Part shown: positions 7,867-16,602 of the stretch, piece by piece
Position numbering within the stretch: position 1 is the first letter of the stretch
Layout: every line of letters begins with the position of its first letter
DNA from: DATFMH01 sp035267045
GTDB taxonomy: Bacteria; Bacteroidota; Rhodothermia; Balneolales; DATFMH01
Assembly: GCA_035267045.1 (NCBI GenBank)
Contig: DATFMH010000157.1
Coordinates: forward strand, 1-36,506
DNA: 36,506 nucleotides
Reading direction: 5' to 3'
Made by a program: the position numbers and the translations under genes
The notes under the pieces: generated by a model
The model's database searches: none
What the model saw: the letters and a program-made list of their open reading frames with translations, nothing else
Told to the model about the DNA's origin: nothing

Positions 7867-9678
7867 ATGAATAAAGGTTATCGTCTATTATCATTATTGT
7901 TTGTATTGAATGTATTTCTGTTCACAGAGTCTAAGGCACAGACAAAAAAATGGAAACCGGTTAAGAACCCGATCCTCTCCCGCTGGGCAAATAATGTAAC
8001 ACCTGTTGATGCCCATAACGAATACCCGCGTCCACAGATGAAACGTAAAATATGGGAAAACCTGAACGGATTATGGCAATACGCCATTCGTCCCGTAAAT
8101 ACCGGTAAACCGTCAGCGTATAATGGAAATATATTGGTTCCATATCCGGTTGAATCAGCACTATCTGGTGTAAAAGAATCAGTGGGGCCCGATAGCGTGC
8201 TTTGGTATCATCGAACTTTCGAAATAAATTCAAATTGGCAGAACAAAGAGATTTTGATCCATTTTGGGGCCGTTGACTGGAGAACAACACTTTGGATTAA
8301 CGGTCACAAAGCGGGTATTCATCAGGGGGGATATGATCCTTTTACCTATGACATCACTCCATGGCTCAACAAAACGGGGAAGCAGGATATTCTCATTAAA
8401 GTTTGGGACCCGGGGGATGCCGGATATCAGCCAAGGGGGAAGCAAGTGGAAAAACCGCATGGCATATGGTATACATCTACCACTGGTATCTGGCAAACGG
8501 TTTGGCTTGAACCGGTACCAAAAGTTTCCATAAAAAAATTGAAAATGACACCGGATATCGATGAGGGTATATTAAAACTGGTTGTTAAAACAAGGGGGAA
8601 TGCGGCTGGATATTCGATAAAAGCTGAAGCAATGGATGGAAATCAAACAGTTGCACAATCAGAAGGGCCGACAGGTAAAGAGTTTACGCTGCATATTACT
8701 AAGCCCAAATTATGGTCTCCGGAACATCCCTTTTTATATAAATTAAAAGTTTATTTGGTTCATAATGGACAATTAGCGGATAAGGTAAACAGTTATTTCG
8801 GAATGCGCTCCATTGGTATAGGCAAAGATAGCCATGGGTTCGTACGGATGATGCTCAATCACCATCCTGTTTTCGAATTCGGACCTTTGGACCAGGGATT
8901 CTGGCCGGGTGGTTTGTATACGGCACCCTCAGATAACGCCCTGAAACAAGATGTTGAAGTGATGAAGGGGCTCGGTTTCAATATGGTCAGAAAGCATGTT
9001 AAAGTGGAACCCGCCCGTTATTATTACTGGTGTGATAAACTGGGCCTTTTGGTTTGGCAGGATATGCCAAGTGGTGATCTCACGGAAAAACATAAATCGG
9101 CACAATCGGCAAGAGACTATGATACGGAATTGAAAGCGATGATTCATAATCTTTACAATCATCCCGGCATTATTATGTGGGTACCCTTTAACGAAGGATG
9201 GGGACAATTTGATACTAAAAGAGTGGTACATTTAATACAAAAAATGGATCACAGCCGGCTGGTTGACGATGCCAGTGGGTGGACAGATCATGGTGTCGGT
9301 AATGTTATTGATATGCATAAATATCCGGGCCCGGGCGTACCGGACACGGAACAGGCCAGGGCAGCGGTATTGGGTGAATTTGGTGGTTTAGGTTTACCCA
9401 TACCCGGCCATACCTGGAAGAAACAAAAGAACTGGAGTTATCACGGATATAAAAACAGGAAAGATCTAACGCAGGCTTACAAAGAACATATTGAAAAGCT
9501 GAAGCCATTGATCTTACATAAAGGCCTTTCTGCAGCAGTATACACTCAATTGACCGATGTTGAAGTTGAAATAAATGGTCTTATGACGTACGATCGGGCT
9601 ATCATCAAAGAAGATACAACAGTGATAGCGCCGTTAAATCGATCAATCGTTCGTATTCTTAATAATAATAAGAATTGA
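7867..9678 (+). CDS. Secreted glycoside hydrolase family 2 enzyme
   Basis: 603 residues. The signal peptide (MNKGYR, a hydrophobic run, cleavage near SKA-Q at residue 24-25) shows export. Then come the sugar-binding jelly-roll domain (about 55-215, with YPRPQMKRKIWENLNG, WYHRTFE, WINGHKAGIHQGGYDPF), an immunoglobulin-like domain (about 218-318) and the TIM barrel. The predicted acid/base is E443 in FNEGWGQFD and the nucleophile E504 in VLGEFGG, both in GH2-typical settings. GH2 covers beta-galactosidases, beta-mannosidases and beta-glucuronidases. This is a compact member, lacking the extra C-terminal domains of LacZ, and the glycosidic specificity is open. AAAGG precedes the ATG. Confidence 0.9.
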   Translation: MNKGYRLLSLLFVLNVFLFTESKAQTKKWKPVKNPILSRWANNVTPVDAHNEYPRPQMKRKIWENLNGLWQYAIRPVNTGKPSAYNGNILVPYPVESALSGVKESVGPDSVLWYHRTFEINSNWQNKEILIHFGAVDWRTTLWINGHKAGIHQGGYDPFTYDITPWLNKTGKQDILIKVWDPGDAGYQPRGKQVEKPHGIWYTSTTGIWQTVWLEPVPKVSIKKLKMTPDIDEGILKLVVKTRGNAAGYSIKAEAMDGNQTVAQSEGPTGKEFTLHITKPKLWSPEHPFLYKLKVYLVHNGQLADKVNSYFGMRSIGIGKDSHGFVRMMLNHHPVFEFGPLDQGFWPGGLYTAPSDNALKQDVEVMKGLGFNMVRKHVKVEPARYYYWCDKLGLLVWQDMPSGDLTEKHKSAQSARDYDTELKAMIHNLYNHPGIIMWVPFNEGWGQFDTKRVVHLIQKMDHSRLVDDASGWTDHGVGNVIDMHKYPGPGVPDTEQARAAVLGEFGGLGLPIPGHTWKKQKNWSYHGYKNRKDLTQAYKEHIEKLKPLILHKGLSAAVYTQLTDVEVEINGLMTYDRAIIKEDTTVIAPLNRSIVRILNNNKN

Positions 9679-10149
9679 ATTTCCGGAATTTTTAAAATGT
9701 AAAAGAATCTTGCTGCTTTTTAAAAATACGGTAATTGACGAATGACAGAGGTTTGCTCTTTTTAATATTTTTGAATTTCAAAGTTGAGATTTTACCATTT
9801 CGTTAGTTGTCATTCACTTTTTCTGTGCCTGATAGCGAAGTATATTTGAATTGTAAAAGGGGAAAAACGAATGTAATGCATGTCTTTTAAGCAGTTAGGG
9901 CTAAGCAGCTAATTGTGATTTACCGAATTGTCGTTACTGGCGTAATATCTTTTGACATTTGTTAATTGTGCCAATTATAACTGTTGGTTACTTTCCGTCT
10001 GATTGGTGGTATTGTTGAGTCAGATTATGCTTAGGTATTCATTTGGTGTTAAGCAGCATCCACCATTCCCGCTTATATCAGATCATAAGATCCTGGGTTA
10101 AGTTTAATTCTGTAAAACACTGATGAAAGAACTAATAAGGAGTTATAAT
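9679..10149. other. Gene-free stretch before the first S10 gene
   Basis: About 470 bp of AT-rich sequence. I see no ORF, RNA gene or strong terminator. An 8-bp inverted pair (GAATGACA at 9740-9747, TGTCATTC at 9808-9815) is 60 bp apart and may be chance. An AAGGAG Shine-Dalgarno at 10137-10142 fixes the following start. Confidence 0.5.
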
Positions 10150-11697
10150 ATGCTGAAGAACAGCTCTACAAAACTATATTTATTGATTTGTACCATGATG
10201 TTGACGGTTATTCCGTTACAGTCGTTTGCTCAAAAACACAGAGGCAAAAAATACATTTTTAAACCGAAGACTGAAGTTACTGAAGGTTCTGTTACTGTGG
10301 AAGGGCACAAAATCAGTTATAAAACTACTGCCGGTAATATCTTTTTAACAAACGATAAAGGGGATACCACCGCCCGGATGTTTTATATCGCATACACAAA
10401 AGACGGTGTCAGCGCCACACATCGTCCGGTGACCTTTTTCTGGAATGGCGGACCGGGATCCGCTTCAGTTTGGATACACATGGGTGCTTTTGGTCCGAAA
10501 AGAGTTAAAACGAACGATCATACCCACACACCCGCCGCTCCCTACGAATTACTGAATAATCAATATAGCTTATTAGATGCGACAGATGAGGTTTTCGTGG
10601 ATGCTGTTGGTACTGGTTACAGTCGTGTTATCGGTAAAGATAAAGGCGGTGCCGGTAAACCTGATGATTTCTACGGTGTGGATGCCGATGCTCACTCATT
10701 TGCACAATTTATTCGAAAATTTGTATCGGAAAACAACCGGTGGAATTCTCCCAAGTACATCTTTGGCGAAAGCTATGGAACAACAAGGGCGGCCTTGCTA
10801 TCCAAAGATCTTGAAATGAGACAGGATATGGATATTAATGGTACTATCTTGCTCTCATCCATTCTTGATTTTCATACAGCCAGTTTCAACGCCGGTTATG
10901 ATCTTCCATATGAATTATTCCTGCCTAGTTATACAGCCGTGGCCTGGTATCATCATCAATTACCCAATCAACCGGCTAAGCTGGAACCTCTGTTGAAGGA
11001 TGTTGAACATTTCGCTTTACATGATTATGCTCAGGCTCTTGCCGAAGGGAACAATTTAAATCCGGCAACAAGAACGAATATAATCAGTAAGCTTCATCAG
11101 TACACCGGACTTCCCGAATCGTATCTTGATAAAGCAAATATGCGGGTAACCGGTGCCGAATTTGAAAAGGAAGTATTAGCGGACAGTGACAAAACTACCG
11201 GCCGCCTGGATGCACGATATACGGGACCCACCATGGATGCACTGAGTCAAACACGTGAATATGATCCCCACAGTGCCGCTTTCAGTTCAGCATATATTTC
11301 CCTGTTCAACCATTATGTTCATAATGATTTACATTACGGTCGTAAATTGCACTATCGTCCTTTTGGCGGTGGACACTGGGATTGGAAACACAGAGTTCGC
11401 ACGGCAGGTCAGGCATGGCCCGGATCCCCTAATGTGGCTGTCGATCTCGTTCAGGCTATGAAATATAATCCACATCTGCATGTACTTGTAAACAGTGGAT
11501 ATTTTGATCTTGGAACCCCGTTTTTTGCAACGGATTATACGGTCGACCATATGTCATTGCCTAAGAATTTACAATCCCATATTCAACGCGAGTATTATCA
11601 CTCGGGACATATGGTGTATCAACACATTCCATCACTTAAAAGGTTACATGATAATGTGAAGAGTTTTATCGAGAAAACAGATAATCTCAGTAATTAG
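10150..11697 (+). CDS. Secreted S10 serine carboxypeptidase-like protein, copy 1
   Basis: 515 residues from the ATG at 10150, which has AAGGAG 7 nt upstream; an ATG 27 bp earlier lacks such a site. The signal peptide ends near QSFAQ (about residue 28). The S10 fold is clear: oxyanion segment WNGGPGSASVW (99-104 for NGGPGS), nucleophile S208 in FGESYGTTR, D453 in NSGYFDLGTP and H487 in YHSGHMVY. S10 enzymes cut C-terminal residues from peptides, usually at acidic pH; some relatives are acyltransferases. The export signal suggests periplasmic or extracellular peptide degradation. A close paralogue follows at 11991 after a terminator, so each copy is its own transcript. Confidence 0.92.
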   Translation: MLKNSSTKLYLLICTMMLTVIPLQSFAQKHRGKKYIFKPKTEVTEGSVTVEGHKISYKTTAGNIFLTNDKGDTTARMFYIAYTKDGVSATHRPVTFFWNGGPGSASVWIHMGAFGPKRVKTNDHTHTPAAPYELLNNQYSLLDATDEVFVDAVGTGYSRVIGKDKGGAGKPDDFYGVDADAHSFAQFIRKFVSENNRWNSPKYIFGESYGTTRAALLSKDLEMRQDMDINGTILLSSILDFHTASFNAGYDLPYELFLPSYTAVAWYHHQLPNQPAKLEPLLKDVEHFALHDYAQALAEGNNLNPATRTNIISKLHQYTGLPESYLDKANMRVTGAEFEKEVLADSDKTTGRLDARYTGPTMDALSQTREYDPHSAAFSSAYISLFNHYVHNDLHYGRKLHYRPFGGGHWDWKHRVRTAGQAWPGSPNVAVDLVQAMKYNPHLHVLVNSGYFDLGTPFFATDYTVDHMSLPKNLQSHIQREYYHSGHMVYQHIPSLKRLHDNVKSFIEKTDNLSN

Positions 11698-11750
11698 GAA
11701 CAGGCTGTTTTGCTATTTTTCCTAATTCATTTAAATGCTTGAAAATTTAG

Positions 11751-11784
11751 AAATCCCGCCATATGTGCGGGATTTCGTTTTTTT
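11751..11784 (+). terminator. Rho-independent terminator after S10 copy 1
   Basis: A perfect 9-bp stem (AAATCCCGC/GCGGGATTT) with a 7-nt loop is followed by CGTTTTTTT. It lies 54 nt past the stop. Confidence 0.9.
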
Positions 11785-11990
11785 AAGAATGTGTAAAAGT
11801 ATTTAATCCGGTTTCCTGGATTATTACATTAACTTTACAAAGCCTTCATGTAGTGTTTTATATATGTTGGATATACAATCGTGGCTGTTTAGTAACCACA
11901 AAAATAATAAGTGTGATCTGAAAAGCTTACGAGCTGTTCAATCACACATATGATGTTATAAAGATTAATTTGAATGTTAGGAGTCTCTCT

Positions 11991-13556
11991 ATGGAAAAAG
12001 GTTTATTAAAAAGATATTCGGTGTTTCTACTCGCCTTTCTGTTTTCTGCTATAGCCGTTAATTCATTTGCACAGGAACATGGAAAGAAAGAAGAAAAAAA
12101 AGCAATAGTTAAGCCTGCTGATAAAACAACATCGGGTTCCGTAACTGTCAATGGACATAAAATTAATTATAAGGCTGAAGCCGGTAATATCTATTTACAA
12201 AATGATAAAGGAGATACGACCGCCCGGATGTTTTATGTGGCTTATGTGAAAGAAGGAGTGAGCAATGAATCCGCCCGCCCGGTAACTTTCCTTTATAATG
12301 GAGGACCCGGTTCTTCAACGCTCTGGTTGCATATGGGATCTTTTGGACCGCGGAGGATAGTTGTTGCCGATTCAAGTCACACCAATCCGGCACCCTATCA
12401 GTTTGTCAATAATCAATACAGTTTACTCGATGCAAGCGATCTTGTTTTTATTGATGCACCCGGCACCGGATTCAGCCGGATAGTCGGCTCCGGGACCAAG
12501 AAAGATTTTTATGGTGTGGATGAAGACGGACATGCATTTGCTCAATTTATCACCAGCTTTTTATCGAAATACGACCGGTGGAATTCACCTAAATATCTTT
12601 TTGGTGAGAGTTACGGAACAACACGTTCCGGCGTTCTATCCCGATATCTTGAAACACAGCATGATGTGGATTTAAACGGGGTGATTCTTCTTTCACAGAT
12701 TTTAAGTTACGACATTAGTAACGATGATAATCCATCCGCGAATCCCGGTATGGATCTCACGTATGAACTCGCCTTGCCAACCTATGCTGCAACGGCCTGG
12801 TATCATCACAAACTTCCGAATCGTCCTGCTGACCTGCAGCCTTTCCTGAAGGAAGTGGAAAACTTTGCCATGAACGAGTATACCCAGGCTCTTCAAAAAG
12901 GATATACGCTGGATGCCGCAACGAAAAAGCAGGTTGCCGAGAAAATGCATGAGTATATAGGGTTACCTGTGAAATATTTGATGAAAGCCAATTTACGTGT
13001 TTCAGGAGGCCAATTCGAACATGAACTGCTGGGTGATAAATCTATGTCGACGGGAAGACTTGATACGCGTTTTTCCGGTTATTCAATGGATCCGCTTAGC
13101 GAAGCATCTCATTACGATCCACAGGCTTCATCTATTAGTTCAGCTTATGTTTCCATGTTTAATCATTACATTCGCCAGGATCTGAAATACGGCAAAGGGA
13201 TGAAGTATAAACCGGAGATCTCACTGTGGAGAACATGGAATTACCTGCATCAGCCGCCGGGAGCAGGGAAAAAACTGGATCAGGCTACCAATGTGATGCC
13301 CGATCTCGCAATGGCAATGAAATACAATCCCAAATTACATGTCATGTTAAATTCCGGTTATTTTGATCTGGCTACTCCGTTTTATGCGGCCGTATATGCA
13401 ATGCATCATTTGCAAATACCGGCTAAACTGGCGCAAAACATTGAGTATAAATACTATGATTCCGGCCACATGGTTTATGTTCATCTTCCATCATTGAAGA
13501 AATTACATGATAATGTGGCTGCTTTTATAGAAAAAACAGATAATATAAATAAGTAA
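11991..13556 (+). CDS. Secreted S10 serine carboxypeptidase-like protein, copy 2
   Basis: 521 residues from the ATG at 11991, which has TTAGGAG 7 nt upstream; a frame-compatible ATG at 11970 has none. The signal peptide ends near NSFAQ. The catalytic set matches copy 1: NGGPGS, S207 in FGESYGTTR, D459 in NSGYFDLATP and H493 in YDSGHMVYVHLPS. Long blocks are shared with copy 1 (for example GNIYLQNDKGDTTARMFYVA and WNSPKYLFGESYGTTR), so they come from a tandem duplication. Differences concentrate in the Lys/Glu-rich N-terminal linker, the insert DDNPSANPG and the stretch before MPDLAMAMKYNP. That suggests changed substrate preference rather than dosage alone, which is inference. Confidence 0.92.
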   Translation: MEKGLLKRYSVFLLAFLFSAIAVNSFAQEHGKKEEKKAIVKPADKTTSGSVTVNGHKINYKAEAGNIYLQNDKGDTTARMFYVAYVKEGVSNESARPVTFLYNGGPGSSTLWLHMGSFGPRRIVVADSSHTNPAPYQFVNNQYSLLDASDLVFIDAPGTGFSRIVGSGTKKDFYGVDEDGHAFAQFITSFLSKYDRWNSPKYLFGESYGTTRSGVLSRYLETQHDVDLNGVILLSQILSYDISNDDNPSANPGMDLTYELALPTYAATAWYHHKLPNRPADLQPFLKEVENFAMNEYTQALQKGYTLDAATKKQVAEKMHEYIGLPVKYLMKANLRVSGGQFEHELLGDKSMSTGRLDTRFSGYSMDPLSEASHYDPQASSISSAYVSMFNHYIRQDLKYGKGMKYKPEISLWRTWNYLHQPPGAGKKLDQATNVMPDLAMAMKYNPKLHVMLNSGYFDLATPFYAAVYAMHHLQIPAKLAQNIEYKYYDSGHMVYVHLPSLKKLHDNVAAFIEKTDNINK

Positions 13557-13763
13557 TTGAACCGGTTATATAACTGATTCAATTATTAATTTTAACCTGA
13601 GTTCGATATAAGTATTCAATTAAGGTTTCAGATGGTAGATGTTTGACCGTGGACGGTGGCCGTTTAGAAATGATGAACATGTTTATACGCCAAGCTGTTG
13701 TTTCATTTGTCTTTTTGATTATCTATGAATAAAGATTAAAGCATCCGGACAGCTTCCGTCTTC

Positions 13764-13781
13764 GTCTGCCTGCGGGTAGAC
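13764..13781. repeat. Short GC-rich hairpin, REP-like
   Basis: GTCTGCC-TGCG-GGTAGAC forms a 7-bp stem (one G-U type pair) with a 4-nt loop, GC-rich against its AT-rich surroundings. It resembles short interspersed palindromes found between genes in Bacteroidota-type genomes; this is recollection, not a search. Confidence 0.35.
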
Positions 13782-13862
13782 AGGGTCTATTGTCATCAGT
13801 TTATTTGAAACTTTTGTTCCATAATTTCCTTATCTCGAATTCACGTTGGTTTTATTAGTTAT

Positions 13863-13895
13863 AGGGATCCCGTTAATATTCGGGATCCCTTTTCT
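13863..13895 (+). terminator. Rho-independent terminator-like hairpin
   Basis: A perfect 10-bp stem (AGGGATCCCG/CGGGATCCCT) with an 8-nt loop is followed by TTTTCTATTT. It is about 305 nt past the S10 copy 2 stop. If it serves that gene the transcript has a long 3' UTR; otherwise it may end an unseen small RNA. Confidence 0.7.
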
Positions 13896-14193
13896 ATTTA
13901 TAACTGTTACGATCTGTGTTTTCCCCTGGAAAAGAGCTTACATATGAAAAAAATATATGTATCGAATATTTTTTTGGGATCATTTTTAGATGTTTATCTC
14001 TAAATACACATACATTTTGGAAGCCCTTTTCTGTCTAATAAAAACAGGAAAAATAATATTTATGTCTTATTTAGTAATATTTTATGAGTTGAGGTGTAAT
14101 TATATTTAGGTATAGAATAATTTGTAATTAACAAAATTAAGTTTAGATTGTTTGGCAATTACGCTATTTCGAATTTTAAAAAATAAGATTGCC

Positions 14194-15516
14194 ATGACAA
14201 TGACGAGAAAGCTGGCAGTGGTGCCCTTTATCCTTTTATTGCTGGTAGTGATTTTAAGTTTGATATTCCCGGGTTTCCCTCATGTTGGGATATCTGCGCA
14301 ACATGTTGACGCCGGTGACACAGCCTGGATGTTAATTTCAACAGCCCTTGTACTCATTATGACTCCCGGACTTGCCTACTTTTATGGGGGTATGGTCAAT
14401 AAAAAGAATGTGTTGTCGACTATGCTGCAAAGTTTCGTAAGTATGGCGATCATCACCATTTTATGGGTAGTTGTGGGTTTCAGCCTGGCTTTTGGTAAAG
14501 ATATTGGCGGTGTAATCGGTAATCCTTTTACATTTTTCATGATGAAAGGTGTGTTAAACGGTCCTCATTGGTCTGCTGCCCCCACGATCCCTCTTATATT
14601 GTTTGCCATGTTCCAATTGAAGTTTGCCATCATAGCGCCGGCATTAATTACCGGGGCTTTTGCTGAAAGGATCAGATTTACCAGTTATATCTTGTTCATA
14701 AGTCTATTTTCAATTTTTATTTACTGTCCGCTGGCCCATGCTACCTGGCATCCTGATGGTATTTTAGCCAGTATGGGTGTACTGGATTTCGCCGGTGGTA
14801 CCGTTGTTCATATGAGTGCCGGCTGGGCTGCCTTAGTTTCTGCTCTTTATTTAAAAAGAAGACATGAGCCAAATCATAATCCGGCTCGTATCAGTTATGT
14901 GATGTTGGGCACCGGCCTGCTTTGGTTTGGTTGGTTCGGTTTTAACGCCGGTTCCGCATTTCATGCAAATGAAATAGCTGCAACAGCCCTGGCAACAACG
15001 ATGTGTGCCTCAGCGGCAGCGGCATTCGCCTGGATTATTTTTGATGCGTTACGCGGACGTAAACCATCCGCTATGGGTACTTGTATCGGTGCGGTTGTCG
15101 GACTTGTTGCTATCACACCGGCCGCCGGATATGTATCGATACCGGCTTCATTAACAATAGGTATTGTGAGTAGTATTGTAAGTAACCTGATGGTCGAATT
15201 ACGAACAAGAACCTCCATAGATGATACACTTGATGTCTTCCCTTGTCATGGTGTTGGAGGTATGGTGGGAATGCTGCTTACGGGTGTATTTGCTCATCAG
15301 GCCATTAACCCTTCTAATACCACGGGAAACGGATTGATCTTTGGTCATATTCACCTTTTCCTGGTACAATTGGTTGCCATGATCGGCGTTTCAATATACA
15401 TCGTAATTGTTACCTGGTTACTGCTCAAAATAACCGATTCAATTACACCATTACGTGTATCTGCAGAAGAGGAAATGCTGGGCCTGGATCTGAGTCAACA
15501 CGACGAAGCACTTTAA
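14194..15516 (+). CDS. amt: Amt-family ammonium channel
   Basis: 440 residues from the ATG at 14194; a TTG 42 bp upstream is less likely and the ATG at 14200 is an alternative. An N-terminal hydrophobic segment is followed by the Amt core of 11 helices. Diagnostic parts are ADTAW-like GDTAWMLIS, AYFYGGMVNKKN, GAFAERIRF, D198 and the first pore histidine H206 in LDFAGGTVVHMSAG, and the second pore histidine H352 in DVFPCHGVGGMVG. It moves ammonium/ammonia across the inner membrane for nitrogen uptake. The usual partner glnK (PII) is not next to it, so gating would need a PII protein encoded elsewhere. It is flanked by long intergenic regions and looks monocistronic. Confidence 0.95.
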   Translation: MTMTRKLAVVPFILLLLVVILSLIFPGFPHVGISAQHVDAGDTAWMLISTALVLIMTPGLAYFYGGMVNKKNVLSTMLQSFVSMAIITILWVVVGFSLAFGKDIGGVIGNPFTFFMMKGVLNGPHWSAAPTIPLILFAMFQLKFAIIAPALITGAFAERIRFTSYILFISLFSIFIYCPLAHATWHPDGILASMGVLDFAGGTVVHMSAGWAALVSALYLKRRHEPNHNPARISYVMLGTGLLWFGWFGFNAGSAFHANEIAATALATTMCASAAAAFAWIIFDALRGRKPSAMGTCIGAVVGLVAITPAAGYVSIPASLTIGIVSSIVSNLMVELRTRTSIDDTLDVFPCHGVGGMVGMLLTGVFAHQAINPSNTTGNGLIFGHIHLFLVQLVAMIGVSIYIVIVTWLLLKITDSITPLRVSAEEEMLGLDLSQHDEAL

Positions 15517-16602
15517 GGAGTTGTTCCGGTTCTGTGATTCGTGCATGACTATGTAGTCAAAAAAAGGAATAAGGGATGCTTTAATATATTGATTAGAAAG
15601 ATTCGTTATTCTACTAAGACAGTCTTAGGCATACAAGCGTTGAGTTAGTTTCAAGTTACGAGTACATTTATAAACTAAATACGCAAAGTCTTAAATCTTT
15701 GCGGATTTTTTTGCAGAGGTAAATCTGTTCAATTAAAAAGTTTATAAGTTTCCGAATCCTGAATTCTCTATTCTCACTTATTGTTGTCTTGGGAAATACT
15801 TTGCCCAATGGTTTCAATGAGACAAGAATCTCATTACCCTCACTCATTCGTCTCGTAACTTTTCATTAATGATTCCGGAAGCATGCGGGATTAACACTGC
15901 ATTCCACCGGATTCGTAACGCCTGTTTTTCTAAGGCCGGAATCGTCCAAAGATGCATGGATGTCTATGGGTGGATCACAAAAACGAAATAGAATACAGGT
16001 TGAATCTTTAACTAAGGTGAGGGGGCTTTCTTGTTAGGTTTCGATAAAATCTAACTTAATATCGTATAAAATAGCGATTATTAAGGAATTTGAAATTTAA
16101 CCGGACAACAATGATTCTCACTTCTCCATTATTACTTCAATCCTTTCTTTATAAAATAATAGGTTGATAATATGAGATGTTCTCTTTATCTAAGTAATTC
16201 ATGCAAGGTTGTGAGTTATGTAAGGTTTTCAAACTAAAAAATGTGTCTGAAACCTCCTGTATCTTAATATTACTACTGATTGGTCCGGATAATATTGATG
16301 GAATATTGGCTTAAAAGGCTTGTTAATTTTTATGATCGGGTACGTTATTATTACCCGGGTACGAGGAACATATCCCGCTCACCTGTTATAGTTTCCTGCA
16401 ATTATTCCGAACGTATATCATTGTCTTTACGAAGAATATCAAATGTAGTAAAAGATGCACAATCGGTTAGATTCCCTTCGTTGAAAGCATCTAATAATAT
16501 TATGGAAGAGATAAAACCCGTTGTGCTAATTGCTGATAGAATTTTACCGAACACATATTTATTTAAAACAAAAAAACTTAAATCAGTTAGAAAACAACAA
16601 TA
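15517..16602. other. Long gene-free region between amt and the first Asp-box gene
   Basis: About 1.09 kb. It contains the amt terminator (15682-15712), then two neighbouring hairpins: TTGGG/CCCAA at 15789-15808, and AATGAGA/TCTCATT with a 6-nt loop at 15816-15835. A GTTAG/CTAAC pair lies at 16033-16055. The only frame of note, 16280-16603, starts with TTG, has no Shine-Dalgarno and no recognisable motif. The region could be decayed sequence, hold an unannotated small RNA, or be a long 5' region of the next gene. Confidence 0.45.
15682..15712 (+). terminator. Rho-independent terminator after amt
   Basis: A 7-bp stem (CGCAAAG/CTTTGCG) with an 8-nt loop is followed by GATTTTTTT, about 165 nt past the amt stop. 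Confidence 0.75.

Larger units (their letters stand above)
13557..14193. other. Intergenic region between S10 copy 2 and amt
   Basis: About 640 bp without a convincing gene. It holds a short palindrome at 13764-13781, a terminator at 13863-13895 and AT-rich sequence just before amt where its promoter should lie. I do not recognise a PII/NtrC-type site or a riboswitch. Confidence 0.5.

Noticed and set aside
14152..14193. TTG start giving a 14-residue longer Amt
   Set aside because: No ribosome-binding site and the added residues are not part of an Amt signal; the ATG at 14194 or 14200 fits better.
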